Shown in pieces: positions 1 to 5,398 of a stretch of 7,718 nt of DNA (position 1 is the stretch's first letter; each line of letters begins with the position of its first letter). Where the stretch lies: positions 1 to 7,718 of the forward strand of contig DJUV01000054.1 in NCBI GenBank assembly GCA_002440625.1, read 5' to 3'. The notes beneath the pieces were generated by a model. The model had not been told where the DNA came from. It made no database searches and saw only the letters and a list, made by a program, of their open reading frames with translations. Source of the DNA: Rhodobacteraceae bacterium UBA6273 (lineage in GTDB: Bacteria; Pseudomonadota; Alphaproteobacteria; Rhodobacterales; Rhodobacteraceae). A program made the translations under genes and the position numbers.

Positions 1-537
1 ATCGAGATCGACCCCTATGCCAAGTTCCTCTACTTCGTCCTGGGGGACGGCACCGCCTGGCGCTATCCGATCGCCGTGGGGCGCGCGGGCCTCAGCCTCA
101 AGTCGACGACGATCGTGCGGGTCAAGAAGGAATGGCCTGGCTGGCAGCCGACCGCCAACATGCTGCGCAGCCAGCCCGATGTCTACGGACCTTTCGCGGG
201 CGGGGTGCCGGGTGGGCTGTCCAGCCCCCTCGGGGCGCGGGCGCTTTATCTCTACCGCGGCGGGCGCGACAGCTATTACCGCATCCACGGGACGAACGAC
301 CTGCGTTCGATCGGCAATTCCGGATCGGCGGGCTGCATCCGGCTCTTCAACCAGGACATCATCGACCTTTACAACCGCGTGTCGGTGCCGACGACGGTGA
401 CGATCCGCAGCCAGGCGGAGTCGCTTCGCATCGTCGGGCCGGAGTTCAGCCCGCGCGGCGTCGAACTGCCGCCGACCATCGTCTCGCCGGAATCGATCTA
501 CGGCGCCACGGATGTGACGCCGGACGCGGGGACGTAA
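1..537 (+). CDS. L,D-transpeptidase (YkuD/ErfK-YbiS family), 5'-partial
   Basis: Frame 1 is open from the first base to the TAA at 535-537, leaving 178 residues of a protein whose start lies to the left. It carries the YkuD catalytic signature: His at visible residue 96 in IHGTND (codon 286-288), followed by SGSAGCIRLFN with the nucleophilic Cys at visible residue 112 (codon 334-336). The segment around residues 70-85 (GGVPGGLSSPLGARALYLY) and the tail ELPPTIVSPESIYGA are also typical of this group in alphaproteobacteria. Family enzymes act in the periplasm. They cut the tetrapeptide stem before the terminal D-Ala and make 3-3 crosslinks or attach proteins to peptidoglycan; which of these applies cannot be read here. 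A signal peptide is expected but lies outside the window. The gene converges on the cupin gene at 616-957. Family assignment is firm; exact role is open. Confidence 0.93.
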   Translation: MEIDPYAKFLYFVLGDGTAWRYPIAVGRAGLSLKSTTIVRVKKEWPGWQPTANMLRSQPDVYGPFAGGVPGGLSSPLGARALYLYRGGRDSYYRIHGTNDLRSIGNSGSAGCIRLFNQDIIDLYNRVSVPTTVTIRSQAESLRIVGPEFSPRGVELPPTIVSPESIYGATDVTPDAGT

Positions 538-563
538 GGGGCCTCTGCGGAACCCCTCCCCTC

Positions 564-609
564 TCCCCTCCCACGAAGGGGAGGGGAAGCGCCTTTCCGG
601 GGAGGCGCT
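564..609. terminator. Two abutting GC-rich hairpins between convergent genes
   Basis: Hairpin 1 pairs TCCCCTCCC (564-572) with GGGAGGGGA (579-587) across a 6-nt loop. Hairpin 2 pairs AGCGCCT (588-594) with AGGCGCT (603-609) across an 8-nt loop and starts at the next base. A second copy of CCCCTCCC at 553-560 could compete for the same G-rich arm. The element sits between the stop codons of two convergent genes (537 and 616), so a role in ending transcription from both sides is reasonable. Neither strand has a T-run after the stems, so it is not a canonical intrinsic terminator. G/C-tract hairpins of this kind also occur as dispersed intergenic repeats in alphaproteobacterial genomes. The pairing is seen directly; the function is inferred. 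Confidence 0.45.
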
Positions 610-615
610 CGCGCT

Positions 616-957
616 CTACAGCCGGATCACGTAGTCCTTGCGCGTCGTCTCCAGCACTTCCCAAGTGCCCGAGAATCCGGGCCGCAGGATGAAGCTGTCG
701 CCAGGGCCGAGCGGGTACTCGGTGCCGTCCGCGCCGGTGATGACCGAGCGGCCTGCGAGGATGCGGCAATATTCCCATTCGTCGTAGCTGATCCGCCACT
801 TGCCGGGGGTGGACTGCCAGATGCCGCAGTAAAGCCCGTCCCGCTCCTCGGCGTTCCAGGTGGTGTGGACGGGGTCGCCGGAGATGACCTTTTCGGGATC
901 GGGGCGTTCGACCTCGGGTTCGGCGGCGGCGGGGGTGAGGCGGAGGAAGTTGGGCAC
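616..957 (-). CDS. Small cupin protein (Cupin_3 / DUF861-like)
   Basis: A 113-residue protein starting with GTG at 957-955; an AAGGAG ribosome site lies 5 nt upstream, which fixes the start. Residues about 45-112 form a single cupin barrel. The first half runs GKWRISYDEWEYCRILAGRSVIT (residues 52-74) and the second half is YPLGPGDSFILRPGFSGTWEV (81-101), with the PGD and PGF turns typical of cupins. It resembles the Cupin_3 / DUF861 group, which includes (S)-ureidoglycine aminohydrolase and EutQ-type proteins. The usual metal-binding histidines of motif 1 are absent; that place holds Tyr58, Glu60, Glu62 and Cys64, so classical metal catalysis is doubtful. It is the last gene of the minus-strand run, 23 bp after the membrane-protein gene. 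No signal peptide is visible, so it is probably cytoplasmic. Substrate unknown. Confidence 0.82.
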   Translation of the reverse strand: MPNFLRLTPAAAEPEVERPDPEKVISGDPVHTTWNAEERDGLYCGIWQSTPGKWRISYDEWEYCRILAGRSVITGADGTEYPLGPGDSFILRPGFSGTWEVLETTRKDYVIRL

Positions 958-962
958 TGGGA

Positions 963-968
963 CTCCTT
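963..968 (-). promoter_or_regulatory. Ribosome binding site deciding the GTG start of the cupin gene
   Basis: On the minus strand AAGGAG occupies 968-963, five bases before the GTG at 957-955. No ATG in the same frame competes nearby, so this site supports the GTG start and separate translation of the cupin from the shared mRNA. Confidence 0.7.
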
Positions 969-980
969 GAGGCCGCGTAG

Positions 981-1583
981 TCAGAGCTTAGCATCTCTAA
1001 GGCCGTATAGCATGAGCACAAGACAGTAGGCCGACCACCAGATGAGCGTAAATCCTGCGAACCGTCCCAGCCGCTTGCGCAGCCCAGACACCAGAAGGCA
1101 GGAGATGGGGTAGGCGACCGCCGTGGCGATGAGAGGTACCACGATGAGCATCGGGATCGCCTCAAAAACCGATCCGGTCGAAAAGATGACTGCGGCGCCG
1201 AAGATAAGCCCTGGCAGCAGGATCCACGGCAGGCCCGAGTAGATGACGACTGGGGCCAGCGCCGCCAGCACGGCCGCGCCGATCACCCTGGCGCGGCTGA
1301 AACGGAAGACCTGCCGGTATCGCCCCCGGTTTTGCAGAAGGATCGCGATGAGAAGCGCCACGCCGGCGGCGAAGACGAGACTGGTGAGAGCGGACAGCAC
1401 GGGTCCAAGCGCGCAGCCGGTGAACCGGCAGTTGTCGGCCGCGAACGTCTTGGCCCAGATGAACTGGTAGAAGAAAAATGTCACGCTGCCGATGTTGACC
1501 GTAAGGGTCAGCCACAAGCGGAGGAGCGCCCGCTTGCGTCCGATGTCATCTCCCGCTGCCGGAGCGCCGTTCGCGTTACTCAA
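981..1583 (-). CDS. Uncharacterised polytopic membrane protein
   Basis: A 200-residue inner-membrane protein that I cannot assign to a family. Hydrophobic segments lie near residues 23-43, 60-83, 100-137 (one long or two short), 143-168 and 175-195, giving five or six helices. Basic stretches at 16-18 (RKR), 84-99 and 169-174 (RKRLGR) should be cytoplasmic, which fits five helices best. The loop after helix 1 holds Cys52 and Cys57 (DNCRFTGC) and would face the periplasm, so a disulfide is possible. The proposed start is TTG at 1583-1581. It overlaps the stop of the upstream binding-protein gene by 8 nt and has no clear ribosome site, so translation is probably coupled. The frame is blocked by TGA at 1601-1599, and no ATG occurs near the N-terminus. 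Parts of the gene look less GC-rich than panB (one line sampled near 1441 is about 52%, against about 72% for one line of panB). The frame and topology are well supported; the function is unknown. Confidence 0.75.
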   Translation of the reverse strand: MSNANGAPAAGDDIGRKRALLRLWLTLTVNIGSVTFFFYQFIWAKTFAADNCRFTGCALGPVLSALTSLVFAAGVALLIAILLQNRGRYRQVFRFSRARVIGAAVLAALAPVVIYSGLPWILLPGLIFGAAVIFSTGSVFEAIPMLIVVPLIATAVAYPISCLLVSGLRKRLGRFAGFTLIWWSAYCLVLMLYGLRDAKL

Positions 1584-3048
1584 CCCAATGCACCGCAGTC
1601 AGATCATTAGACTGGTTCGGCGAGTTTTCCCAGAGCCCTTCAATCTTTGCATTGGCCACGCCGGTCTTGGCAAGCTGGAAGAGGTAGGCGTTGACGTAGT
1701 CCTTGGCGATCATTTCCTCGGCCTCTTTCAGGATCGCCGAACGCCCGGCGGGGTCGGCGGTTTTGGTGAGCCGGTCCATCAGCGCCACGAATTCGGGCTT
1801 GCCGTACTGGAAGTAGTAATCGGGCCGCGCGTAGATGTTGATGTCCATCGGCTCGGTATGGCTGACGATGGTCAGGTCGAAATCCTTGCCTTTGAACACC
1901 TGCTCCAGCCACTGCGCCCATTCGAGGTTGGTGATTTCGGTCTTGATGCCGACTGCCGCAAGTTCCGCCGCGATGATCTCACCGCCGCGCCTTGCATAGG
2001 TGGGCGGCGGCAGGGCGAGGCGGAGGGTCAGGTCCTTGGCCCCGGCCTCGGCCAGAAGCGCCTTCGATTTCTCCGGGTCATAGGCAGACAGCGCGGTCAA
2101 GTCGACATAGTCGGGATTGTGCGGCGCGAAATGGGTGCCGATGGGCGTGCCGTAGCCGAACATCGCGCCGTCGATGATTTCCTGCCGGTTGATGGCATGG
2201 GCGATGGCTTCGCGCACCTTCACATTGTCCAAAGGCGGCTTCTTGTTGTTCATGGCGAGGATCGTCTCGCCCTCGGTTGAGCCGACGATGACCTTGAAGC
2301 GGGGGTCAGAGGCGAATTGCGCCAGCGTCTCCGGCGCCGGGAAGTTCGGGAAGGCATCGACATCGCCGGCCATCATCGCGGCGAAGGCGGCGGTCGGGTC
2401 TGCGATGATGCGGAAGGTCGCCTTTGAGAGGGCGACGGGCTTGCCCCAATAGCCGTCATAGCGGCTGATCTCGATCTTGTCGCCTTGGGTCCAGCTGTCG
2501 AACTTGAAGGGGCCGGTGCCGATGGGCCTGGTCGCGAGGTTAGCGGCGGATTCCGGGGCGACGATCACCGCATCGCCCCAGGCCATGTTGAAGGGGAAGC
2601 TGCCGTCGGCGTCTTTCAGCGTGACCTTGACGGTGGCGGGGTCCACCACCTCAACGCTGTCGATCCCGGCGAAAAGCGCCTTCTGGGCATTGGTGCTGTC
2701 CTCCGCCCGGGCGCGGTCGAGCGAGAATTTCACATCCTCGGCGTCGAAGGTGCTGCCATCGTGAAAGGTGACGCCGGTATGGAGGTGGAAGGTGTAGGTT
2801 TTGCCATCCTCCGACACGTCCCAGCTTTCCGCGAGCGCGGGGCGCACCGCGCCGTCGGGGCCGATGCGGGTCAGGCCTTCGAAGACATTGGCATAGACGA
2901 CCTCATCCGTCGCGGCGGCCGCGCCGGTGGTCGGGTCGAGGTTCGGCGGCTCAAGCACCAGCCCGAGGGTGATGGTGTCCTGCGCGGCAAGGGCGGCCCC
3001 AGCGGTCAGGGCAAGCAGGGCGGCAGTCAGGGTCAGGCGGCTGAGCAT
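1576..3048 (-). CDS. ABC transporter substrate-binding protein, family 5 (peptide/nickel type)
   Basis: A 490-residue secreted protein. Residues 1-21 are a Sec signal peptide ending ALA, with cleavage likely before Ala22; there is no lipobox Cys, so it should be soluble in the periplasm. The SBP_bac_5 signature is clear at about residues 70-98: [13 protein letters not shown], then [14 protein letters not shown]. Further family features are [10 protein letters not shown], the [22 protein letters not shown] block, and [15 protein letters not shown] near the C-terminus. Proteins of this family bind oligopeptides, dipeptides, heme, nickel complexes, opines or glutathione and hand them to an ABC permease; the ligand cannot be read from sequence alone. 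The ATG at 3048-3046 has GGGAG about 7 nt upstream. The usual downstream permease and ATPase genes are missing: the next genes are a small membrane protein (8-nt overlap) and a cupin. The length is slightly below the roughly 500-540 common for the family. Confidence 0.95.
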   Translation of the reverse strand: MLSRLTLTAALLALTAGAALAAQDTITLGLVLEPPNLDPTTGAAAATDEVVYANVFEGLTRIGPDGAVRPALAESWDVSEDGKTYTFHLHTGVTFHDGSTFDAEDVKFSLDRARAEDSTNAQKALFAGIDSVEVVDPATVKVTLKDADGSFPFNMAWGDAVIVAPESAANLATRPIGTGPFKFDSWTQGDKIEISRYDGYWGKPVALSKATFRIIADPTAAFAAMMAGDVDAFPNFPAPETLAQFASDPRFKVIVGSTEGETILAMNNKKPPLDNVKVREAIAHAINRQEIIDGAMFGYGTPIGTHFAPHNPDYVDLTALSAYDPEKSKALLAEAGAKDLTLRLALPPPTYARRGGEIIAAELAAVGIKTEITNLEWAQWLEQVFKGKDFDLTIVSHTEPMDINIYARPDYYFQYGKPEFVALMDRLTKTADPAGRSAILKEAEEMIAKDYVNAYLFQLAKTGVANAKIEGLWENSPNQSNDLTAVHWVE

Positions 3049-3078
3049 GAAATATCTCCCCTCAATGCAAGACGCCGC

Positions 3079-3107
3079 ATCTTTGGCCGGTTTTCCCTGA
3101 CGTTCAA
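3079..3107 (-). promoter_or_regulatory. Candidate promoter for the binding-protein operon
   Basis: Read on the minus strand, TTGAAC (3107-3102) and AAAGAT (3084-3079) are separated by 17 bp. The -35 box matches the TTGACA consensus at 4 of 6 positions and the -10 at 3 of 6, so it is weak. Position is favourable: transcription would begin near 3072 and leave a leader of about 24 nt before the ATG at 3048. Based on motif and position only. Confidence 0.3.
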
Positions 3108-3131
3108 GCAGATGCGGGACCTTCGCCGCAC

Positions 3132-3160
3132 TGGAAAGGATGCTGCGGCGCAGCTATCAT
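3132..3160 (+). promoter_or_regulatory. Candidate promoter for panBC with an embedded palindrome
   Basis: TGGAAA (3132-3137; 4 of 6 to consensus) and TATCAT (3155-3160; 5 of 6) lie 17 bp apart on the plus strand. They would start transcription near 3167, about 26 nt before the panB ATG. The spacer contains an odd palindrome, GCTGCGGCGCAGC at 3142-3154 (6-bp arms around one base), a place where a bound protein would block polymerase. The boxes are seen directly; promoter activity and any repressor are inference. Confidence 0.4.
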
Positions 3161-3179
3161 GCGGGCGACGCCGCGCCTT

Positions 3180-3186
3180 GGGGAGG
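3180..3186 (+). promoter_or_regulatory. Ribosome binding site deciding the panB start
   Basis: GGGGAGG at 3180-3186 stands 6 nt before the ATG at 3193. The same frame stays open far upstream, to about 2485, but that part lies antisense to the binding-protein gene. This site together with homology points to 3193 as the true start. Confidence 0.75.
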
Positions 3187-3192
3187 ACCGGA

Positions 3193-4020
3193 ATGAGTGC
3201 GACGGGACAGGTGAAGCGGCTCATGCCGCCGGATATCCGGGCGCGGAAGGGCGAGACGCCGCTTGTCGTGCTGACCGCCTATACAACGCCCGTCGCGCGG
3301 CTGGTCGATCCGCATTGCGACATCGTTCTGGTGGGCGACTCTGTCGGCATGGTGGTGCATGGGCTGCCCTCGACGCTGGGCGTGACGATGGAGATGATGA
3401 TCCTCCACGGGCAGGCGGTGGCGCGGGGGCTGACGCGGGCGATGATGGTCATCGACATGCCTTTCGGCTCCTATGAGGAAAGCCCGGAGCAGGCCTTCCG
3501 CAACGCCGCCCGGCTGATGACTGAGACGGGGGCGGCTTCGGTGAAGCTCGAAGGCGGGGTGCATATGGCGCCGACCATCGCGTTCCTCACCCAGCGCGGC
3601 ATTCCGGTGATGGCGCATATCGGGCTGACGCCGCAGGCGGTCAACACGCTTGGCGGCTACCGGGTGCAGGGGCGCGGCAAGGATGCCGACCGCATCCGCC
3701 ATGACGCGAAGGCGGTCGCCGGGGCGGGGGCGTTTTCGGTGGTTCTGGAAAAGGTGCCGGATGCGCTGGCGGCAGAGATCAGCCGCAAGATCGACATTCC
3801 GACCATCGGCATCGGCGCCTCGGCCGCCTGCGACGGGCAGGTGCTGGTGGTCGATGACATGCTGGGGCTTTTCACCAGCTTCCGGCCGAAATTCGTCAAG
3901 CGCTATGCCGAGCTTGGTGTCGCCGCCGACGAGGCCATCGCCGCCTATGCCGCCGAGGTCCGGGCGCGGACCTTCCCGGCGCCGGAGCATGTCTTCGGCG
4001 AGGAGCCGGCGAAAACATGA
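3193..4020 (+). CDS. panB: 3-methyl-2-oxobutanoate hydroxymethyltransferase (ketopantoate hydroxymethyltransferase)
   Basis: A 275-residue cytoplasmic enzyme, close to the 264 of E. coli PanB. It transfers a hydroxymethyl group from 5,10-methylene-tetrahydrofolate to 2-oxoisovalerate to make ketopantoate, the first committed step towards pantothenate and coenzyme A. The TIM-barrel motifs are all present: [10 protein letters not shown] with the metal-binding Asp49, VIDMPFGSY with Asp88, VKLEGG with Lys118 and Glu120, AHIGLTPQ (141-148), GGYRVQGRG (154-162), and VLEKVP with the presumed catalytic Glu186. TIGIGAS (204-210) and [12 protein letters not shown] (214-225) close the active site. Start ATG 3193 follows a strong ribosome site. 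Its last four bases, ATGA, also start panC, so the two are coupled in one operon. Nothing is missing or unusual. Confidence 0.98.
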   Translation: MSATGQVKRLMPPDIRARKGETPLVVLTAYTTPVARLVDPHCDIVLVGDSVGMVVHGLPSTLGVTMEMMILHGQAVARGLTRAMMVIDMPFGSYEESPEQAFRNAARLMTETGAASVKLEGGVHMAPTIAFLTQRGIPVMAHIGLTPQAVNTLGGYRVQGRGKDADRIRHDAKAVAGAGAFSVVLEKVPDALAAEISRKIDIPTIGIGASAACDGQVLVVDDMLGLFTSFRPKFVKRYAELGVAADEAIAAYAAEVRARTFPAPEHVFGEEPAKT

Positions 4021-4847
4021 GAACCGTCAGGGATGTGAAGGCGCTGCGCGGGCTTGTCGCGGGCTGGAAGGCGGCGGGAAACGCGGTCGGCGTGGTGCCG
4101 ACGATGGGCGCGCTTCATGCCGGGCACCTGAGCCTTGTCCATGCCGCGAAGGCGGGGACGGAACGGGTGATCGCGACGATCTTCGTGAACCCCAGGCAGT
4201 TCAACAATCCCGACGACCTTGCCAAATATCCCCGCACCGAGGAACGGGACGCGGCAATGCTGATGGAGGGCGGGGTCGATGTGCTTTTCGCGCCGCCGCC
4301 CGAGGTCGTCTATCCTCAGGGCTTCGCCACCTCGGTCAGCGTCGGCGGCGTCAGCCGTGAACTTGAGGGGGCCTTCCGCCCCGGCCATTTCGACGGGGTG
4401 GCGACGGTCGTGACCAAGCTTCTGCTGATGACCGGGGCCGACCGGGCCTTCTTCGGCGAGAAGGACTGGCAGCAGTTGCAGGTGGTCCGGCGTCTGGTGC
4501 GTGACCTCAACATCCCCATGACGATCACCGGCTGCCCGACGCTGCGCGAGGCGGACGGGCTGGCCATGTCGTCGCGCAATGTCCGGTTGTCGGCGGCGGA
4601 GCGGCGGATGGCGCCGGTCCTGCATCGGGCAATGGTCGATGCGGCCGAGGCGATCCGGCGCGGCCAGCCTGCCGATCAGGCCCTGGGAGCCGCGCGGGCT
4701 GCGGTGCTCGCCGCCGGGTTCTCCGACGTGGAATACCTTGAACGGCGCGATGCCGAGAGCCTTGGGCCCGCCACCGGCGCACCAGCCCGCATTCTTGCCG
4801 CCGCCGTTCTGGGCGGCGTGCGCCTTATCGACAACATCCCCGCCTGA
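4017..4847 (+). CDS. panC: Pantoate--beta-alanine ligase (pantothenate synthetase)
   Basis: A 276-residue cytoplasmic enzyme that uses ATP to adenylate pantoate and then couples it to beta-alanine, giving pantothenate. The length is normal for the family. Motifs in order: [15 protein letters not shown] with the nucleotide-binding HxGH (His34, His37), TIFVNPRQF (54-62), [15 protein letters not shown] (121-135), [10 protein letters not shown] (145-154; the family more often has Tyr where Trp151 stands) and the KMSKS-like MSSRN (183-187). The start overlaps the panB stop as ATGA; AGGAG at 4001-4005 lies 11 nt upstream and inside panB. PanB and PanC act two steps apart; the ketopantoate reductase between them and the beta-alanine source are not in this window. 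The stop at 4845-4847 is 6 bp from the stop of the convergent DUF3461-like gene. Confidence 0.98.
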   Translation: MRTVRDVKALRGLVAGWKAAGNAVGVVPTMGALHAGHLSLVHAAKAGTERVIATIFVNPRQFNNPDDLAKYPRTEERDAAMLMEGGVDVLFAPPPEVVYPQGFATSVSVGGVSRELEGAFRPGHFDGVATVVTKLLLMTGADRAFFGEKDWQQLQVVRRLVRDLNIPMTITGCPTLREADGLAMSSRNVRLSAAERRMAPVLHRAMVDAAEAIRRGQPADQALGAARAAVLAAGFSDVEYLERRDAESLGPATGAPARILAAAVLGGVRLIDNIPA

Positions 4848-4853
4848 GGTCTG

Positions 4854-5243
4854 TCAGCCCAGTTCTTCGAGCCGCTTCAGCGCCGTTTGCAGCGACCTGA
4901 GCTCAGCGCGGATTTCGCCGTCCAGCGCCGAGATGCGGGCGCGGATTTCGGCGATGGCGACCTTGCGCTCGGTCTTGTCGGCGACGATCCTATCCAGTTC
5001 CAGAAGCGCAGCCGACAGGGTCGGCGCGATCTCGTAATCGACCATTCCAGCGGCACTATCAGAAGCGCGGGGAGTGCGCGCGAAGTGATAGACGCGGGTC
5101 ACAGGGAGGAATGATCCCGCCGGGCGCTGGTAGCGAAGCTTCAGAATGTCATCGTGCGATTCACCGTCGATCAGGTCATAGCTGGCGATCTGGTCGGGGC
5201 TGGTGACACCCATGGCTGTCAGGGTCGGAAAACGGTCTGGCAC
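4854..5243 (-). CDS. DUF3461-like protein with C-terminal coiled coil
   Basis: The chosen start is GTG at 5243-5241, because GAGGAG (5255-5250) stands 6 nt before it and the protein then opens with the conserved PDRFPTLTAMG block. This gives 129 residues; a longer reading from 5324 has no such support. Residues 6-22 (PTLTAMGVTSPDQIASY) followed by DDILKLRY and FLPVTRVYHF resemble my recollection of DUF3461, a small family of unknown function known mostly from Proteobacteria. Residues about 76-127 are rich in heptad-spaced Leu/Ile/Ala and charged residues and should form a helical coiled coil. There is no signal peptide or membrane helix, so the protein is likely cytoplasmic. It lies downstream of the M20 gene on the same strand with a 155-bp gap, so it probably has its own promoter. 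Family call from memory of the motif; function unknown. Confidence 0.75.
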   Translation of the reverse strand: MPDRFPTLTAMGVTSPDQIASYDLIDGESHDDILKLRYQRPAGSFLPVTRVYHFARTPRASDSAAGMVDYEIAPTLSAALLELDRIVADKTERKVAIAEIRARISALDGEIRAELRSLQTALKRLEELG

Positions 5244-5249
5244 TTGAGG

Positions 5250-5255
5250 CTCCTC
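5250..5255 (-). promoter_or_regulatory. Ribosome binding site deciding the GTG start at 5243
   Basis: Minus-strand GAGGAG at 5255-5250 with a 6-nt spacer to GTG 5243-5241. It shortens the protein by 27 residues compared with the longest open frame and removes a Cys/Arg-rich stretch that looks unlike the rest. Confidence 0.65.
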
Positions 5256-5341
5256 GATGCGGCAAGTGGTCCGGGCGCAAGGTCCGCCGGAATCGTGTCT
5301 AGCAGCGATCTTGCAAAAATTCAATGCGCTTTGGATCGTTC

Positions 5342-5383
5342 CGCCTTGGGAAATATCTCACTGATGTTTAAAAATCCAAGGCG
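5342..5383. repeat. 8-bp perfect inverted repeat with 26-nt AT-rich centre
   Basis: CGCCTTGG (5342-5349) is matched by CCAAGGCG (5376-5383). The centre is AT-rich, in contrast to the surrounding genes. It lies just after the stop of the M20 gene (5399) and about 100 bp before the start of the DUF3461-like gene (5243), both on the minus strand. It could end the M20 transcript, or be an operator or part of a promoter for the downstream gene. On the minus strand TTGGAT (5379-5374) and a weak GATATT box (16-bp spacer) overlap the repeat, but this promoter reading is poor. The repeat itself is certain; its role is not. Confidence 0.4.
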
Positions 5384-5398
5384 CTTTGAGAAGATGGG

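Noticed and set aside
446..1165. Minus-strand frame of 239 codons spanning the end of the transpeptidase gene, the cupin and part of the membrane-protein gene
   Set aside because: It crosses three better-supported genes in another frame and is Arg/Pro/His-rich without motifs.
1492..2280. Plus-strand open frame opposite the binding-protein gene
   Set aside because: A shadow produced by GC-rich codon bias on the other strand; no ribosome site or recognisable motif.
2485..3192. Upstream extension of the panB frame (open for about 236 codons before the ATG at 3193)
   Set aside because: It lies antisense to the binding-protein gene, has composition unlike a real protein (Gly/Val/Arg-rich shadow), and panB has a strong ribosome site and a family-typical N-terminus at 3193.
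3157..3990. Minus-strand frame of 277 codons opposite panB
   Set aside because: panB is complete with all active-site residues on the plus strand; the opposite frame is an Arg/His-rich shadow.
4800..4817. GCCGCC/GGCGGC hairpin near the end of panC as a terminator
   Set aside because: It lies inside the coding sequence, has a 6-bp stem made of common Ala/Gly codons and no T-run, so it is more likely codon usage.
5244..5324. Longer N-terminus of the DUF3461-like protein from 5324
   Set aside because: The extra 27 residues are Cys/Arg-rich and unconserved in character, while GTG 5243 has a near-ideal ribosome site and opens directly on the conserved block.
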